DNA of 35,534 bases from Desulfatirhabdium sp040755275 (GCA_040755275.1 JBFMBE010000019.1:1-35534); one strand, 5' to 3'. Counted from the first letter of the stretch, positions 1 to 8,747 are shown. Numbers and translations are program-made. Notes: a model not told the origin generated them from the sequence alone.

Positions 1-152
1 ATCCAACGATATCCGGCGGCTTCAAACACGTTTTCGCAGCAGTCTCAAAAGGCTTCCCCAGCCACCCCGCTTATGCCCGACATTTACGAAAAGCACGGGA
101 AAATCGACTTTTTGCGGGGCCATCAAAAATGATGGCGCCGCAAAAAGTCGCT
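1..152. repeat. Dispersed intergenic repeat, copy a
   Basis: The first ~118 bases recur almost unchanged at about 367-483. Shared blocks include ATCCAACGATATCCGGCGGC, a CACCCCGCT..ATGCCC block and GACTTTTTGCG. Bases 130-152 then carry the same GACTTTTTGCG block in inverted orientation. The block pair CGACTTTTTGCG ... CGCAAAAAGTCG gives this copy an inverted-repeat end. No coding gene is supported here. It belongs to the same family as the copies at 12739-13048, 29788-30180 and 35410-35534. Confidence 0.75.
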
Positions 153-195
153 AGTAATGGGAATTGGACCGAGAAAATCCCGTACAGGCGATTCA

Positions 196-225
196 TGTAG
201 GGGCGATTCATGAATCGCCCCTACA
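196..225. repeat. 30-bp perfect palindrome
   Basis: Each arm reads TGTAGGGGCGATTCA on its own strand, giving a perfect 30-bp palindrome with no loop. GTAGGGGCGA..-type palindromes are common dispersed repeats in many bacterial genomes. It lies between two copies of the local intergenic repeat and in no gene. A role as a terminator is not evident, since there is no T-run. Confidence 0.7.
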
Positions 226-274
226 AGAGGACGAACCATGGCACATCTGACCGAATCGGGAATCGAATATGCTG

Positions 275-510
275 CGATCGGACGGATGGCCAGACAGCAA
301 ACAGAGGCTGGTTGAATCGCAACGGCTTGCTTTTCAATCGATATTTCGATCCAGTACGTCCGTCCGATCCAACGATATCCGGCGGCTTCAAACACGTTTT
401 CGCAGCAAGCTCAAAAGGCTTCCCCAGCCACCCCGCTGATGCCCGGCATTCTCGAAAAGCACGGGAAAAACGACTTTTTGCGAGTCCTTCGGAAATAGGT
501 TGAATTCGGA
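275..510. repeat. Dispersed intergenic repeat, copy b
   Basis: Bases ~275-307 (GATCGGACGGATGGCCAGAC and following) match the last 33 bases of the window. Bases ~367-483 are a near-identical second copy of bases 1-118. Together they show that the family is a mosaic of modules found in different combinations. The remaining interval up to the transporter start at 634 holds no recognisable gene. Confidence 0.72.
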
Positions 511-633
511 ACCATCCGTCGGTTGTTCCGGGCGGATCATCTGCGGCGAAGAGCCCCTCGACGGTTCTTCGCCGCTCGATTTTCATCCCGGGGCGAAACC
601 GCATCATATGAACATCGATCGCATTCGACAACC

Positions 634-1206
634 ATGAAAACGATTTCCTATTGGATTAACGTGCTGGCCAACGGACAGATTCGGTTGTGTTCGAACCTGT
701 TGTTCGTACTGGGCCTGGTGATGAGTATCGTCATTCTGCTGCAGGTCTTTTTCCGGTTCTTCCTGCAGTTGCCTCTTCCATGGAGCGAGGAATTCGCCCG
801 CTATCTCATGATCTGGATGGCCATGTTGGGTAGCGTGGTGGCACTTCGAATGGGGCGGCATCTGGGGGTACGGGTGCTGGTGGATCGACTTCCGGGGCGA
901 ACCTATGATGTCATCGTGCCTTTCCTGCAGCTTGTCATGATTTTCTTTTTAGGTGTCATCGGCGTACAGGGGATCGACCTGGCAGTGGCGAACTGGGATC
1001 AGAAGACCGCAGCCATGGAAATTCCCATGCTGATCCCGTATCTTGCGATCCCCGTAGGGTCATGGATGATGATCCTCGATGTCGTAGCGGACATGTTTCA
1101 GGATTTCTTTCCGACCAGCGCCGGCTCCAATGCCAAAATCGCTGCAACCACTCTGGAAGAGATTCCTCCGTCGACCGTAGCCGGAAATGGAGGAACCCCG
1201 ACGTGA
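634..1206 (+). CDS. dctQ: TRAP transporter small membrane subunit (DctQ family)
   Basis: Small integral-membrane subunit of a TRAP transporter, which imports carboxylates using an ion gradient and a periplasmic binding protein. The 190-residue product has the expected four hydrophobic segments (about residues 20-40, 55-75, 90-112 and 128-150). The PLPWSEEFARYLMIW stretch after the first helix is the most conserved DctQ motif. I chose ATG 634 because the reading frame upstream is arginine-rich and unlike DctQ; it has no clear ribosome site. The stop overlaps the start of the large subunit by 4 bp (GTGA), so the two are translationally coupled. No DctP binding-protein gene is visible in the window; it may lie just upstream. 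The substrate cannot be read from the sequence. Confidence 0.88.
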   Translation: MKTISYWINVLANGQIRLCSNLLFVLGLVMSIVILLQVFFRFFLQLPLPWSEEFARYLMIWMAMLGSVVALRMGRHLGVRVLVDRLPGRTYDVIVPFLQLVMIFFLGVIGVQGIDLAVANWDQKTAAMEIPMLIPYLAIPVGSWMMILDVVADMFQDFFPTSAGSNAKIAATTLEEIPPSTVAGNGGTPT

Positions 1207-2483
1207 TTCTGCTCATTTCCATCACCTTCCTGCTGACCCTCGCTCTCGGGTTTCCGGTGGCCTTCTGTCTGGGGATTACGGCCCTCATCGCCTTATGGGT
1301 CGGGGATGTGCCTCTGTTGCTCATGGCCCAGCGCATGTTTACGGGCATGGATTCGTTTCCCCTCATGGCGGTTCCGTTTTTTGTTCTGGCAGGGGAATTG
1401 ATGAACCGCGGGGGGACCACCCGCCGCATCATCGATTTTGCCAACATTCTCGTCGGACGTATCCCAGGCGGGCTTGCCCACACCAACATCGTGGCATCCA
1501 TGTTCTTCGGGGGAATCAGTGGATCGGCAGTGGCCGATGCGGCGGCTCTCGGTACGATACTGATCCCGGGGATGACCCGAAAAGGCTTTCCGTTGGGGTT
1601 CAGCGCAGCCGTCACGGCCGCTTCCTCCACCATGGGGCCCATCATTCCGCCTTCCATCTTGATGCTCATCATGGGTGTATCCACGGGGATTTCCATCGGC
1701 GGGTTGTTTGCAGCCGGCATCATCCCAGGCATCCTGATGGGGCTTTCCATGATGGCCTACAGCTACATCGTGGCGGTTCGTCGGAATTTTCCCCGGGAAG
1801 AAATCGTCTTCAGTCTGAAACTGCTCTGGAAGGAGTTCTGCGCCGCAGGTCCGGCCCTTCTTGCGCCGGTCATCATTTTGGGCGGAATCCTCGGCGGAAT
1901 GTTCACGCCCACCGAAGCCGCGGCTGTCGCCGTGCTCTATTCCTTTATCCTCGGCCAGTTCGTCTATCGAGAACTGCAGCTGAAGGAAATCCCGTCGATT
2001 TTCATCCAGAGCGGTATCACGACAGCCGTGCTGCTGCTGATCATCGCCATGGCCAACATCTTTTCCTGGGTGCTCACCTCCGAGCAAATTCCCACCCGGA
2101 TCGCAGGTCTTCTGCTGAAGATCACCCACAACCCCTATATCATCCTGATGCTCATCAACGTATTCCTGCTTTTCGTGGGGATGTTCATGGAAGGCGGGGC
2201 GGCCATCATCATCCTGGCCCCGACCCTTCTGGCAGTCGCCAAAACGGTGGGCATCGATCCGATGCATTTCGGGTTCGTCATGGTATTCAATCTGGTGGTG
2301 GGGCTTCTGACCCCACCTCTGGGGGTCTGTCTGTTTGTCGTGTGCGGGATCACCAACCTGTCCCTGCAGCGGATGTCTCGTGCAACCTTTCCGTTCATGG
2401 TCCTTGAAATCGGACTGCTGCTGCTCGTGACCTATTGTCCTGCCATTGTTTTGGTCATTCCTCGGATGCTGGGGTATGTGTGA
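1203..2483 (+). CDS. dctM: TRAP transporter large permease subunit (DctM family)
   Basis: Large, transport-competent membrane subunit of the TRAP system. The 426-residue product is hydrophobic throughout. It carries DctM signatures such as FVLAGELMNRGGTTRRI (near residue 60), GGISGSAVADAAALG, a GPIIPPS loop near residue 144 and GLLTPPLGVCLF near the C-terminus. The start is taken as GTG 1203, overlapping the dctQ stop. This begins the protein directly at its first helix (VILLISITFLLTL), whereas upstream starts would add unrelated sequence. The length matches the family (about 425 aa). The stop codon lies inside the first unit of a heptamer tandem repeat. Transport of a small organic acid would fit the downstream oxidase and aminotransferase genes (inference). 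Confidence 0.93.
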   Translation: MILLISITFLLTLALGFPVAFCLGITALIALWVGDVPLLLMAQRMFTGMDSFPLMAVPFFVLAGELMNRGGTTRRIIDFANILVGRIPGGLAHTNIVASMFFGGISGSAVADAAALGTILIPGMTRKGFPLGFSAAVTAASSTMGPIIPPSILMLIMGVSTGISIGGLFAAGIIPGILMGLSMMAYSYIVAVRRNFPREEIVFSLKLLWKEFCAAGPALLAPVIILGGILGGMFTPTEAAAVAVLYSFILGQFVYRELQLKEIPSIFIQSGITTAVLLLIIAMANIFSWVLTSEQIPTRIAGLLLKITHNPYIILMLINVFLLFVGMFMEGGAAIIILAPTLLAVAKTVGIDPMHFGFVMVFNLVVGLLTPPLGVCLFVVCGITNLSLQRMSRATFPFMVLEIGLLLLVTYCPAIVLVIPRMLGYV

Positions 2484-2570
2484 AGTGGGCAGTGTGAAGT
2501 GGGCAGTGGGCAGTCGGCAGTGGGCAGTGGGCAGTCGGCAGTGGGCAGTGGGCAGTCGGCAGTGGGCAGT
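2480..2570. repeat. Heptanucleotide tandem repeat (13 units)
   Basis: Thirteen consecutive 7-mers fill these 91 bases. They start with GTGAAGT, GGGCAGT, GTGAAGT, GGGCAGT and then run in a 21-bp higher-order pattern, GGGCAGT-GGGCAGT-CGGCAGT, repeated three times, ending in one more GGGCAGT. The TGA stop of dctM is inside the first unit. Such heptamer repeats are known as short tandemly repeated repetitive sequences in several phyla. The copy number is likely to vary by slippage (inference). Confidence 0.92.
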
Positions 2571-2672
2571 GGGGCAGGAGAGGGGCGGGTGGGGGAAGGT
2601 TTGGATGTGTCGTGGGGATGGATCTCCGGGAGGACTTTTTATCATTCGAATATCGGCATTAAAGGAAGTGCA

Positions 2673-3854
2673 ATGAATCATCGAATTGTCCATCGCGTCC
2701 GGGAGCTTCGATACAGCGTCATCCGGGACATGACGCAACGGGCGGCCGGCTATGACGACGCCATCCTGCTCAGTATCGGGGAGCCGGACTTCGACACTCC
2801 GGAGCCTATCTGTCGGAAGGCCATGACGGATGTGCTCCAGGGCCATACCCATTACACCCATGCCCAGGGGATACCCGAGCTGCGTGAAGCCCTGGCTGCT
2901 CGAATCCTGGAGCAGACGTCTCTTGAAGTGCATCCGGACCGGATCGTCGTCACCCACGGTGGAGTCGGCGGCATCGTCGCCGCCTTGCGCACCCTCGTGG
3001 ACGAGGGGGAAGAAGTTCTGGTGCCGGAACCGCATTATCCCGATTATCGTGCCCACATCGCCTTTGCAGGCGGCATCCTTCGCCCGGTGATCACCCGCTT
3101 CGAAGAGGGCTTCATCCCATTGGCCCACCATGTCGAAGCCGCCATTACGCCGAAAACGCGCGTTCTGCTGCTCAATTCTCCCAACAATCCTACCGGGGCT
3201 GTCATTCCGGGGTCGGTTCTGGACGAGCTGGCCGACGTCGTCCGAAAATACGATCTTCTGGTCATCTCGGACGAGGTGTACGACGAGATGGTGTTTCGGG
3301 GGGACTTCCAGTCCATTGTCACCCGACCGGGCATGAGTGAGCGAACCGTGGTGGTGAAGTCCTTTTCCAAAACCTTCGCCATGACCGGATGGCGCATCGG
3401 TTACAGCTATGGCCCAAGTTGGATCATGGAGCACATGCGCAAGGTCGTGAACTACAGCACCCTGTGCGCCAACACGATGGGGCAGCGTGCCGCGATGGCC
3501 GCCCTGGGTACGGATCGAGCGCTGTTTTCGGCCATGCGGGATGAGTTTTCCAGGCGTTCGGCCCTGGTCTGCGAGCGTCTGCGTCAAATGCCGCACGTCC
3601 GTGTCCTTCCCCCCTCCGGAACGTTCTATGTGTTCGTGGATATCCGGGAAGTGACATCCGATTCTCTTTCCTTCGCTCTCGAATTGCTGGATCGCGAACA
3701 CGTGGTGGTGGTGCCGGGGTTTGCTTTCGGTGGTTCGGGAGAAGGATGCATTCGGCTGGCTTGCACGGTGAGTGGTGACCGGCTGAACGAGGCCATGGAT
3801 CGGCTGGAACGCTTTCTGAACGAATACGGCAGGAGAGGGAATGGGGAAGGTTGA
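2673..3854 (+). CDS. Class I/II pyridoxal-phosphate aminotransferase
   Basis: PLP-dependent transaminase of fold type I (AspC/AAT subfamily), 393 residues, cytoplasmic. Visible motifs are SIGEPDFDTPEP near residue 35, the THYTHAQGIPELREA substrate-binding stretch, NSPNNPTGAV, SDEVYDEMVF with the PLP-ring Asp, and SFSKTFAMTGWRIGY with Lys233 as the Schiff-base lysine. ATG 2673 follows an AAGGAAG ribosome site; the longer reading frame upstream translates the heptamer repeat and is rejected. It overlaps the next gene by 14 bp. The substrate is unknown. Beside a TRAP importer and a 2-hydroxyacid-type oxidase, it could aminate or deaminate the corresponding 2-oxoacid (inference). Confidence 0.92.
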   Translation: MNHRIVHRVRELRYSVIRDMTQRAAGYDDAILLSIGEPDFDTPEPICRKAMTDVLQGHTHYTHAQGIPELREALAARILEQTSLEVHPDRIVVTHGGVGGIVAALRTLVDEGEEVLVPEPHYPDYRAHIAFAGGILRPVITRFEEGFIPLAHHVEAAITPKTRVLLLNSPNNPTGAVIPGSVLDELADVVRKYDLLVISDEVYDEMVFRGDFQSIVTRPGMSERTVVVKSFSKTFAMTGWRIGYSYGPSWIMEHMRKVVNYSTLCANTMGQRAAMAALGTDRALFSAMRDEFSRRSALVCERLRQMPHVRVLPPSGTFYVFVDIREVTSDSLSFALELLDREHVVVVPGFAFGGSGEGCIRLACTVSGDRLNEAMDRLERFLNEYGRRGNGEG

Positions 3855-5229
3855 TGCGGCACTGATTCGCGGCCTGAGGGCCATCGTCGGGGAAAAGCGT
3901 TGCCTGACGGCTTACGAAGACCTTCGGTGTTATTCCTATGACATGTATGCCCGTGGGTTTCCGGATGTCGTGGTGCTTCCGGAAAATACCGAAGAGATCT
4001 GCCGCATTTTGTCTCTGGCCTATGGAGCAGGCATTCCGGTCACCCCCCGAGGGGCTGCCTCCTCCTTGACCGGTGGGCCGGTTCCGGTGCGGGGTGGAAT
4101 CGCCCTAAGCCTTACGCGCATGAACCGAATCCTCGAAATCTCAACCCGCGATCGCCTGGCGCGGGTCGAGCCCGGTGTGGTCACGGGGGAATTCCAAAAG
4201 GCCGTGTTGCGGCAGGGGCTGTTCTATCCGCCCAACCCGACGTCTGCAGCCTTCTGCACGATCGGCGGCAATGTGGCCACAAACGCCGGTGGCGCAAGCG
4301 GGGTAAAATACGGTGTCACCCGGGACTATCTCCTTGGGCTCCAGGCCGTTTTGTCCGATGGTCGGGTTCTCGAAACGGGCGGAAGATGCATCAAACGCGT
4401 CACCGGATACGATTTCACGCGGTTGCTGTGTGGCAGCGAGGGGCTGCTGGGGGTCATTACGGAAATCACCCTCCGGTTGATTCCTCCACCCGAGGCGATC
4501 CGAACCCTGCTCGCCCATTATTCGTCTGTGGAGCGGGCCGGGCAAACGGTTGCCGACATTCTTCAGGCCGGGCTCGTTCCGGCGACTCTCGAGCTGATGG
4601 ACGGCGGCTTTTTGCGGGCCGTGAAGCGGGTGTACGGCTTGGATCACCCGGTAGGGTCGGAGGCTGCACTACTCATCGAAATCGATGGTCCGGCAGCTGT
4701 CCTGTCGGATCAACAAGCACAGATCGAAGCGATCTGCAAGAAGGTCGGCGTTCTGGAAGTTCGAAGCGCCCAATGTGAAGCCGATCGGGAAATTCTTTGG
4801 CAGGCCCGCCGGGGTGGCACGGCCGCCCTGGCGCGTCAATCGAAATTTTTGCTTTCCCTGGATTATGCCGTACCCATTTCGGCCATTCCAAAGGCTGTGG
4901 CTGGCATTCAGGAGATGGCCGGCCGACGGAGCCTCGATGTCGTGGTCATCGGTCATGCTGGAGACGGAAATCTGCATCCCATGTTCATCTACGATCCGGA
5001 CGATCCGGAACAGGTTCGTAAGTACCGGGATGCCGAAGACGAGCTCTGCGATCTCATGCTCTCCCTTCACGGGACGTTGTCGGGCGAACATGGCATTGGT
5101 ATGGAAAAGGCCGGATATCTCCAGCGGGAACTCTCGCAGGTGGAACTCGATCTGAGCGCTGGGCTCAAGCGATTCTTCGACCCGAAATTCATCCTCAATC
5201 CGGACAAATGCAAACCCGTCGCGTCATGA
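3841..5229 (+). CDS. glcD: FAD-linked oxidase, GlcD/LldD2-type (glycolate or D-lactate dehydrogenase subunit)
   Basis: Flavoprotein of the FAD_binding_4 / FAD-oxidase C family (VAO fold), 462 residues, which oxidises 2-hydroxyacids such as glycolate or D-lactate. The N-terminal FAD domain contains TPRGAASSLTGG and TIGGNVATNAGGASGVKYG. The C-terminal domain has the GHAGDGNLHP metal/substrate motif and the SGEHGIGMEK motif. Electrons would pass to the adjacent Fe-S subunit. The start ATG 3841 overlaps the aminotransferase end, and the stop overlaps the next gene as ATGA. A separate GlcE subunit is absent, as in many GlcD-GlcF or Dld-type two-subunit enzymes. The exact substrate is not determined. 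Confidence 0.9.
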   Translation: MGKVDAALIRGLRAIVGEKRCLTAYEDLRCYSYDMYARGFPDVVVLPENTEEICRILSLAYGAGIPVTPRGAASSLTGGPVPVRGGIALSLTRMNRILEISTRDRLARVEPGVVTGEFQKAVLRQGLFYPPNPTSAAFCTIGGNVATNAGGASGVKYGVTRDYLLGLQAVLSDGRVLETGGRCIKRVTGYDFTRLLCGSEGLLGVITEITLRLIPPPEAIRTLLAHYSSVERAGQTVADILQAGLVPATLELMDGGFLRAVKRVYGLDHPVGSEAALLIEIDGPAAVLSDQQAQIEAICKKVGVLEVRSAQCEADREILWQARRGGTAALARQSKFLLSLDYAVPISAIPKAVAGIQEMAGRRSLDVVVIGHAGDGNLHPMFIYDPDDPEQVRKYRDAEDELCDLMLSLHGTLSGEHGIGMEKAGYLQRELSQVELDLSAGLKRFFDPKFILNPDKCKPVAS

Positions 5230-6533
5230 GTGCCGTCTCGAATGCGGATACGTCCTGCGAGCGCTGCGGCCGTTGTCTGTCCGTATGTCCGGTATATGAC
5301 ATGGAGCGGATCGAAACCCTCTCCCCTCGGGGACGGCTCGATCTGATTGCCGGGGTGCAGTCGGGTCAATTCCTTCCCGGTCCCCGATATGCCGAAGCGC
5401 TGTTTTCCTGTCTGCAGTGCCTGGCGTGTGTGGAGGCCTGTCCAAAGGGTGTCGATGCCGCCGGCCGTATCCTACAGGGACGCATGCGATCGATATCCGG
5501 CACCCCGAACGGGAAGCGTCTGGAGAGGTTCTTGATGGATGCAGTCCTCGACCATCGCCCCCTTGTGGCTGCTCTGGTCCGACTGGCATCCGGGGTGCAG
5601 CGGCTCTTACCGGATACAGAAACGCCCTGCTCCCGCCATCTGCCGATGTTCCTTCCGGATATGCTGGCAGGGCGCCGTGTTCCGGAGATCGGCGGGATCC
5701 GTCTGTATCAGGGGCTTCCGGAAGTGATTCCGGCCGATCCGGACATCGATTTTCGAGGACAGGTGATTTTTTTTACCGGCTGCTACTTCGGACTGGTGGA
5801 GACGGGGCCGCTTCTGGCTGCAATCCGGGTGTTGAGCTTCAATGGCTGGGAGGTACGCATTCCTGCCAACCAGAGCTGCTGTGGGGCGGTCGCTCTCATG
5901 GCCGGGCATGCCGATATCGCAGGCCGCATGGCTGGCCGCAACCTGGAGGCGCTGGCCGGAGGCCATCCTGTGGTCACTGCCTGCGCCACCTGCGGCCGAA
6001 CCCTGAAGCGGGAGTACCTTGAACGTTGCACCCGCGAAGGCACCGCGGCTCAGCTGCAGCAAGCGCTCGACCTGGCGGAACGCACCTGGGATATCCACGA
6101 ATGGTTGGATCGCAACGGCCCGCTTCGACAGGGCCGGCCGACTCGGCCTCGTCGCGTCACCGTCCACGATCCATGCCACCTGGCAAGGGGGCAGGGGATC
6201 CGGGGTGAGGTCCGACGCCTACTGGATGCGGTTTCGGACGTCGAACGGGTGGAAATGGTCGATGCGGATGCGTGCTGTGGCGGGGGAGGTCTTTCCGGGA
6301 TGAAACATCCGGCGGTATCTCTTGCGGTGGGTGCCAAGAAGATTGCAGCCATCGAGGCAACGGGAGCCGATACCGTGGTTGCAGGCTGCCCGGGTTGTCT
6401 CATACAGATCCGGGATCTTCTTTCCCGCAGAAGAAGCGGAATTCAGGCGTTGCACCCCCTGGAGGTGTTGGCCTGCTCTTGTCGATCGAAGGACAACCGG
6501 AAGGATACGCATGGTGGATTGCATCGTCTATAA
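5226..6533 (+). CDS. glcF: Fe-S oxidoreductase, GlcF-like, with two CCG domains
   Basis: Iron-sulfur partner of the upstream flavoprotein. The N-terminus has two 4Fe-4S cysteine clusters (CERCGRCLSVCPVY and CLQCLACVEACPKG). Two CCG cysteine-rich domains follow, with CCGAVALMAGH and CCGGGGLSGM as their signature pairs; such domains occur in GlcF, LldE and HdrB/HdrD. I chose ATG 5226 because it forms an ATGA overlap with the glcD stop; ATG 5208 is an alternative six codons upstream. The product is about 435 residues. It probably passes electrons from the FAD subunit to the quinone pool or a heterodisulfide-like acceptor (inference). The last 23 bp overlap the amidohydrolase start. Confidence 0.9.
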   Translation: MSAVSNADTSCERCGRCLSVCPVYDMERIETLSPRGRLDLIAGVQSGQFLPGPRYAEALFSCLQCLACVEACPKGVDAAGRILQGRMRSISGTPNGKRLERFLMDAVLDHRPLVAALVRLASGVQRLLPDTETPCSRHLPMFLPDMLAGRRVPEIGGIRLYQGLPEVIPADPDIDFRGQVIFFTGCYFGLVETGPLLAAIRVLSFNGWEVRIPANQSCCGAVALMAGHADIAGRMAGRNLEALAGGHPVVTACATCGRTLKREYLERCTREGTAAQLQQALDLAERTWDIHEWLDRNGPLRQGRPTRPRRVTVHDPCHLARGQGIRGEVRRLLDAVSDVERVEMVDADACCGGGGLSGMKHPAVSLAVGAKKIAAIEATGADTVVAGCPGCLIQIRDLLSRRRSGIQALHPLEVLACSCRSKDNRKDTHGGLHRL

Positions 6534-8154
6534 CGGCCGGATTCGAACCATGGACCCATTGCGCCCGAATGCGCAAGCCCTGGCGATCAGCGGGGGACGG
6601 TTTACCGCAGTAGGCACGGACGACGAGATTCTGCCGCTGCAGCGGCAGATGCCGCATTGCCGAAAGATCGATCTTCGCGGCAGGCTCGTGTTGCCGGGGT
6701 TCCATGAATCCCATATCCATCTGCTGGATTGGGCTCTGGGAAGACAGCAAATCGATCTTCAGGCGATGGCATCCCTGGCGGAAGTGCTTGCCGCAGTCAG
6801 GACCCATATCGAGGATCGCGTGGATGCACGGGTGCGCGGGGGCTGGGTGCTCGGGCTTGGGTGGAACGAATCCCGCTGGCCTGAAAAGCGTATGCCTTTG
6901 CGTCAGGATCTGGATCGGGTCTGTGCCGACAGGCCTATTCTGCTGCTGCGCTCGGATCTGCACCTGGCGGTTGCCAACAGTCGGGCGCTGACCCTTTCCG
7001 GCATCGGAGCCGACACGCCCGATCCGGATCAAGGCGTCATCGGTCGAGACGAGGCGGGAGTGCCGAACGGCATTCTACAAGATCTGGCCATCCATCTGGT
7101 CCGAAAGGTGATTCCGGAGCCCACCGAAGCCGAGGCTGAACAAGCGGTCCTATCCGCCCTGCCGGCCCTTCATGCCCTTGGATTGACCGGCATTCAAGAC
7201 TTCCGCCTGATGGACGGAATCGAAGGGCCGCTTTGTTTGCGCATCCTGCAGCGGCTACGCGAACGGGACGAACTGGGGATGCGGGTCTGGTGGCTCATTC
7301 CGGACCGGTTGTTTTCCGAAGTCGTGGCGCTGGGTGTGCGTACGGGCATGGGAGACGATATGCTGCGCATCGGTCATCTGAAACTGTTTGCGGATGGCAG
7401 CCTGGGGGCGCATACGGCCTGGATGATGGAGCCTTACATCAGCGGTGGGTGCGGCATTCCGCTCAAGCCCATGGCCGAAATCGCTCGTCTCATCCGAAGC
7501 GCCGAGGAGGCCGGCATCGCAGTGGCCGTGCACGCCATCGGGGATCGGGCCAACCACGAATTGATCGTCCTCTTCGAGGAGCTGGAGCGCACCCGACCCT
7601 CGAACGTTCGGAGGACGATGGTCCGGGTGCCGCACCGCATCGAGCACTTACAGATGGTTCGACCGGAAGACATCCGACGTCTGGGCCGCCTTTCGGTGAT
7701 GGGCTCTGTGCAGCCCCGGCAGGCCACGGACGACATCGCCCTCATGGCCCGGGAAATCGGAGATCGGGGGCGCATTTCCTATCGGTTCCGCGACCTTATC
7801 GATGCCGGTGTCGAGCTCGCCTTTGGGTCCGACTGTCCGGTGGCCCATCCCAGTCCCTTGAACGGGATTCATGCGGCGGTTACCCGCCAGAGGGAGGATG
7901 GAAGCCCGGAAGCGGGCTGGTATCCGGATCAGTGTCTGGGTGTGGACGAAGCCGTTTGGGGATATACCGTCGGCCCGGCCCGGATCACCGGACGCGATCG
8001 AGAGTTGGGTTCCATCAGTCCGGGCAAGTTTGCCGATTTCGTGGTGCTGGATCGCGACATCTATCGGTTGGAACCCCGGGAGATTCTCGATGCACAGGTA
8101 GAGTTGACCGTTTGCGGAGGGCGGATCGTCTACGACGGCCGCAGGGATACGTAG
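6511..8154 (+). CDS. Amidohydrolase, YtcJ-like (Amidohydro_3 family)
   Basis: Metal-dependent hydrolase of the amidohydrolase superfamily, 547 residues, close in layout to YtcJ and N-substituted formamide deformylases. Visible are the N-terminal beta-sandwich start (CIVYNGRIRTMDP), the metal motif ESHIHLLDW, the central KLFADGSLGAHTAWM with the candidate bridging lysine, VAVHAIGDRAN, HRIEHLQMV, and FGSDCPVAHPSPL with the catalytic Asp. The C-terminus returns to the sandwich (SPGKFADFVVLDRD). ATG 6511 follows GGAAGGA. It is the last gene of the transporter/oxidase operon and may release a hydroxy- or amino acid from an amide (inference). Confidence 0.86.
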   Translation: MVDCIVYNGRIRTMDPLRPNAQALAISGGRFTAVGTDDEILPLQRQMPHCRKIDLRGRLVLPGFHESHIHLLDWALGRQQIDLQAMASLAEVLAAVRTHIEDRVDARVRGGWVLGLGWNESRWPEKRMPLRQDLDRVCADRPILLLRSDLHLAVANSRALTLSGIGADTPDPDQGVIGRDEAGVPNGILQDLAIHLVRKVIPEPTEAEAEQAVLSALPALHALGLTGIQDFRLMDGIEGPLCLRILQRLRERDELGMRVWWLIPDRLFSEVVALGVRTGMGDDMLRIGHLKLFADGSLGAHTAWMMEPYISGGCGIPLKPMAEIARLIRSAEEAGIAVAVHAIGDRANHELIVLFEELERTRPSNVRRTMVRVPHRIEHLQMVRPEDIRRLGRLSVMGSVQPRQATDDIALMAREIGDRGRISYRFRDLIDAGVELAFGSDCPVAHPSPLNGIHAAVTRQREDGSPEAGWYPDQCLGVDEAVWGYTVGPARITGRDRELGSISPGKFADFVVLDRDIYRLEPREILDAQVELTVCGGRIVYDGRRDT

Positions 8155-8189
8155 TGCAGCCTACAGGTGTCGAGCCCGGATGCCTCGTT

Positions 8190-8747
8190 TCAAGACTTCA
8201 ACCGACAGATATCCTCGTCACATGGACAGGCGTCGTCCACCTCGTAGGCGTATAGAAGACATGACTCCTTTTCGGCGCGATCCGGTGACACGGAAGAAAA
8301 GGAGAATTCAGGCCATCTCAGCAGCAACTCCGTTTTGGCCGGGATGGCATCGAGTCCGGAACCCGTGATCTTCCCGGTGACCCCGTCCAGGATGTCGGCA
8401 TCCCGACCGTTGGTGACGACGACGATCGGGATCTGGTAGGGGGCTAGAACCCGGGATGCAGCAAGGGCAGGTCTGTGGCGGGTGACGATCGATCCCGGGC
8501 CGTATTTGATTACCATGACCATCCGCTCGTTCAGTATGACGACCCAGTCGATACGGATACGGGCCAGCTTCTGTTGCGCCCGAACTTCGAGCGGGATGCG
8601 TCCCCGAATCTCGCTTTTTTCATACCCCAGCGTTTCGACGAGCCTCCGGGCGATCTGCTGCCGATACCGCTCATCGTGGGTGTCGTCGATCGTTTCGCCG
8701 GTGACGATGTCCTGTATTTTTCCCAGAATCAAGTGGTGACCGCCCAT
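8190..8747 (-). CDS. HsdR N-terminal-domain protein (stand-alone)
   Basis: 185-residue protein resembling the N-terminal domain of type I restriction subunit HsdR (HSDR_N family), without helicase domains and without hsdM or hsdS nearby. Visible parts are RRLVETLGYEKSEIRGRIPLE, then IDWVVILNERMVMVIKYGPGS, then an IPIVVVTNGRDADILDG segment. In a PD-(D/E)xK nuclease an acidic residue would be expected two positions before the lysine of the IKYG segment. Here that position is valine, so nuclease activity is doubtful. It is convergent with the amidohydrolase gene, with 35 bp between the stops. The ATG at 8747 has a weak AGGAAAG site. Its role is unknown. Confidence 0.72.
   Translation of the reverse strand: MGGHHLILGKIQDIVTGETIDDTHDERYRQQIARRLVETLGYEKSEIRGRIPLEVRAQQKLARIRIDWVVILNERMVMVIKYGPGSIVTRHRPALAASRVLAPYQIPIVVVTNGRDADILDGVTGKITGSGLDAIPAKTELLLRWPEFSFSSVSPDRAEKESCLLYAYEVDDACPCDEDICRLKS

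Noticed and set aside
123..631. Open frames of 85-136 codons in the first 630 bases.
   Set aside because: They run through dispersed repeat modules and the palindrome and resemble no protein family.
1293..3884. Long minus-strand open frame of 863 codons opposite dctM and the aminotransferase.
   Set aside because: It is the shadow of two well-recognised plus-strand genes and contains low-complexity translation of the heptamer repeat.
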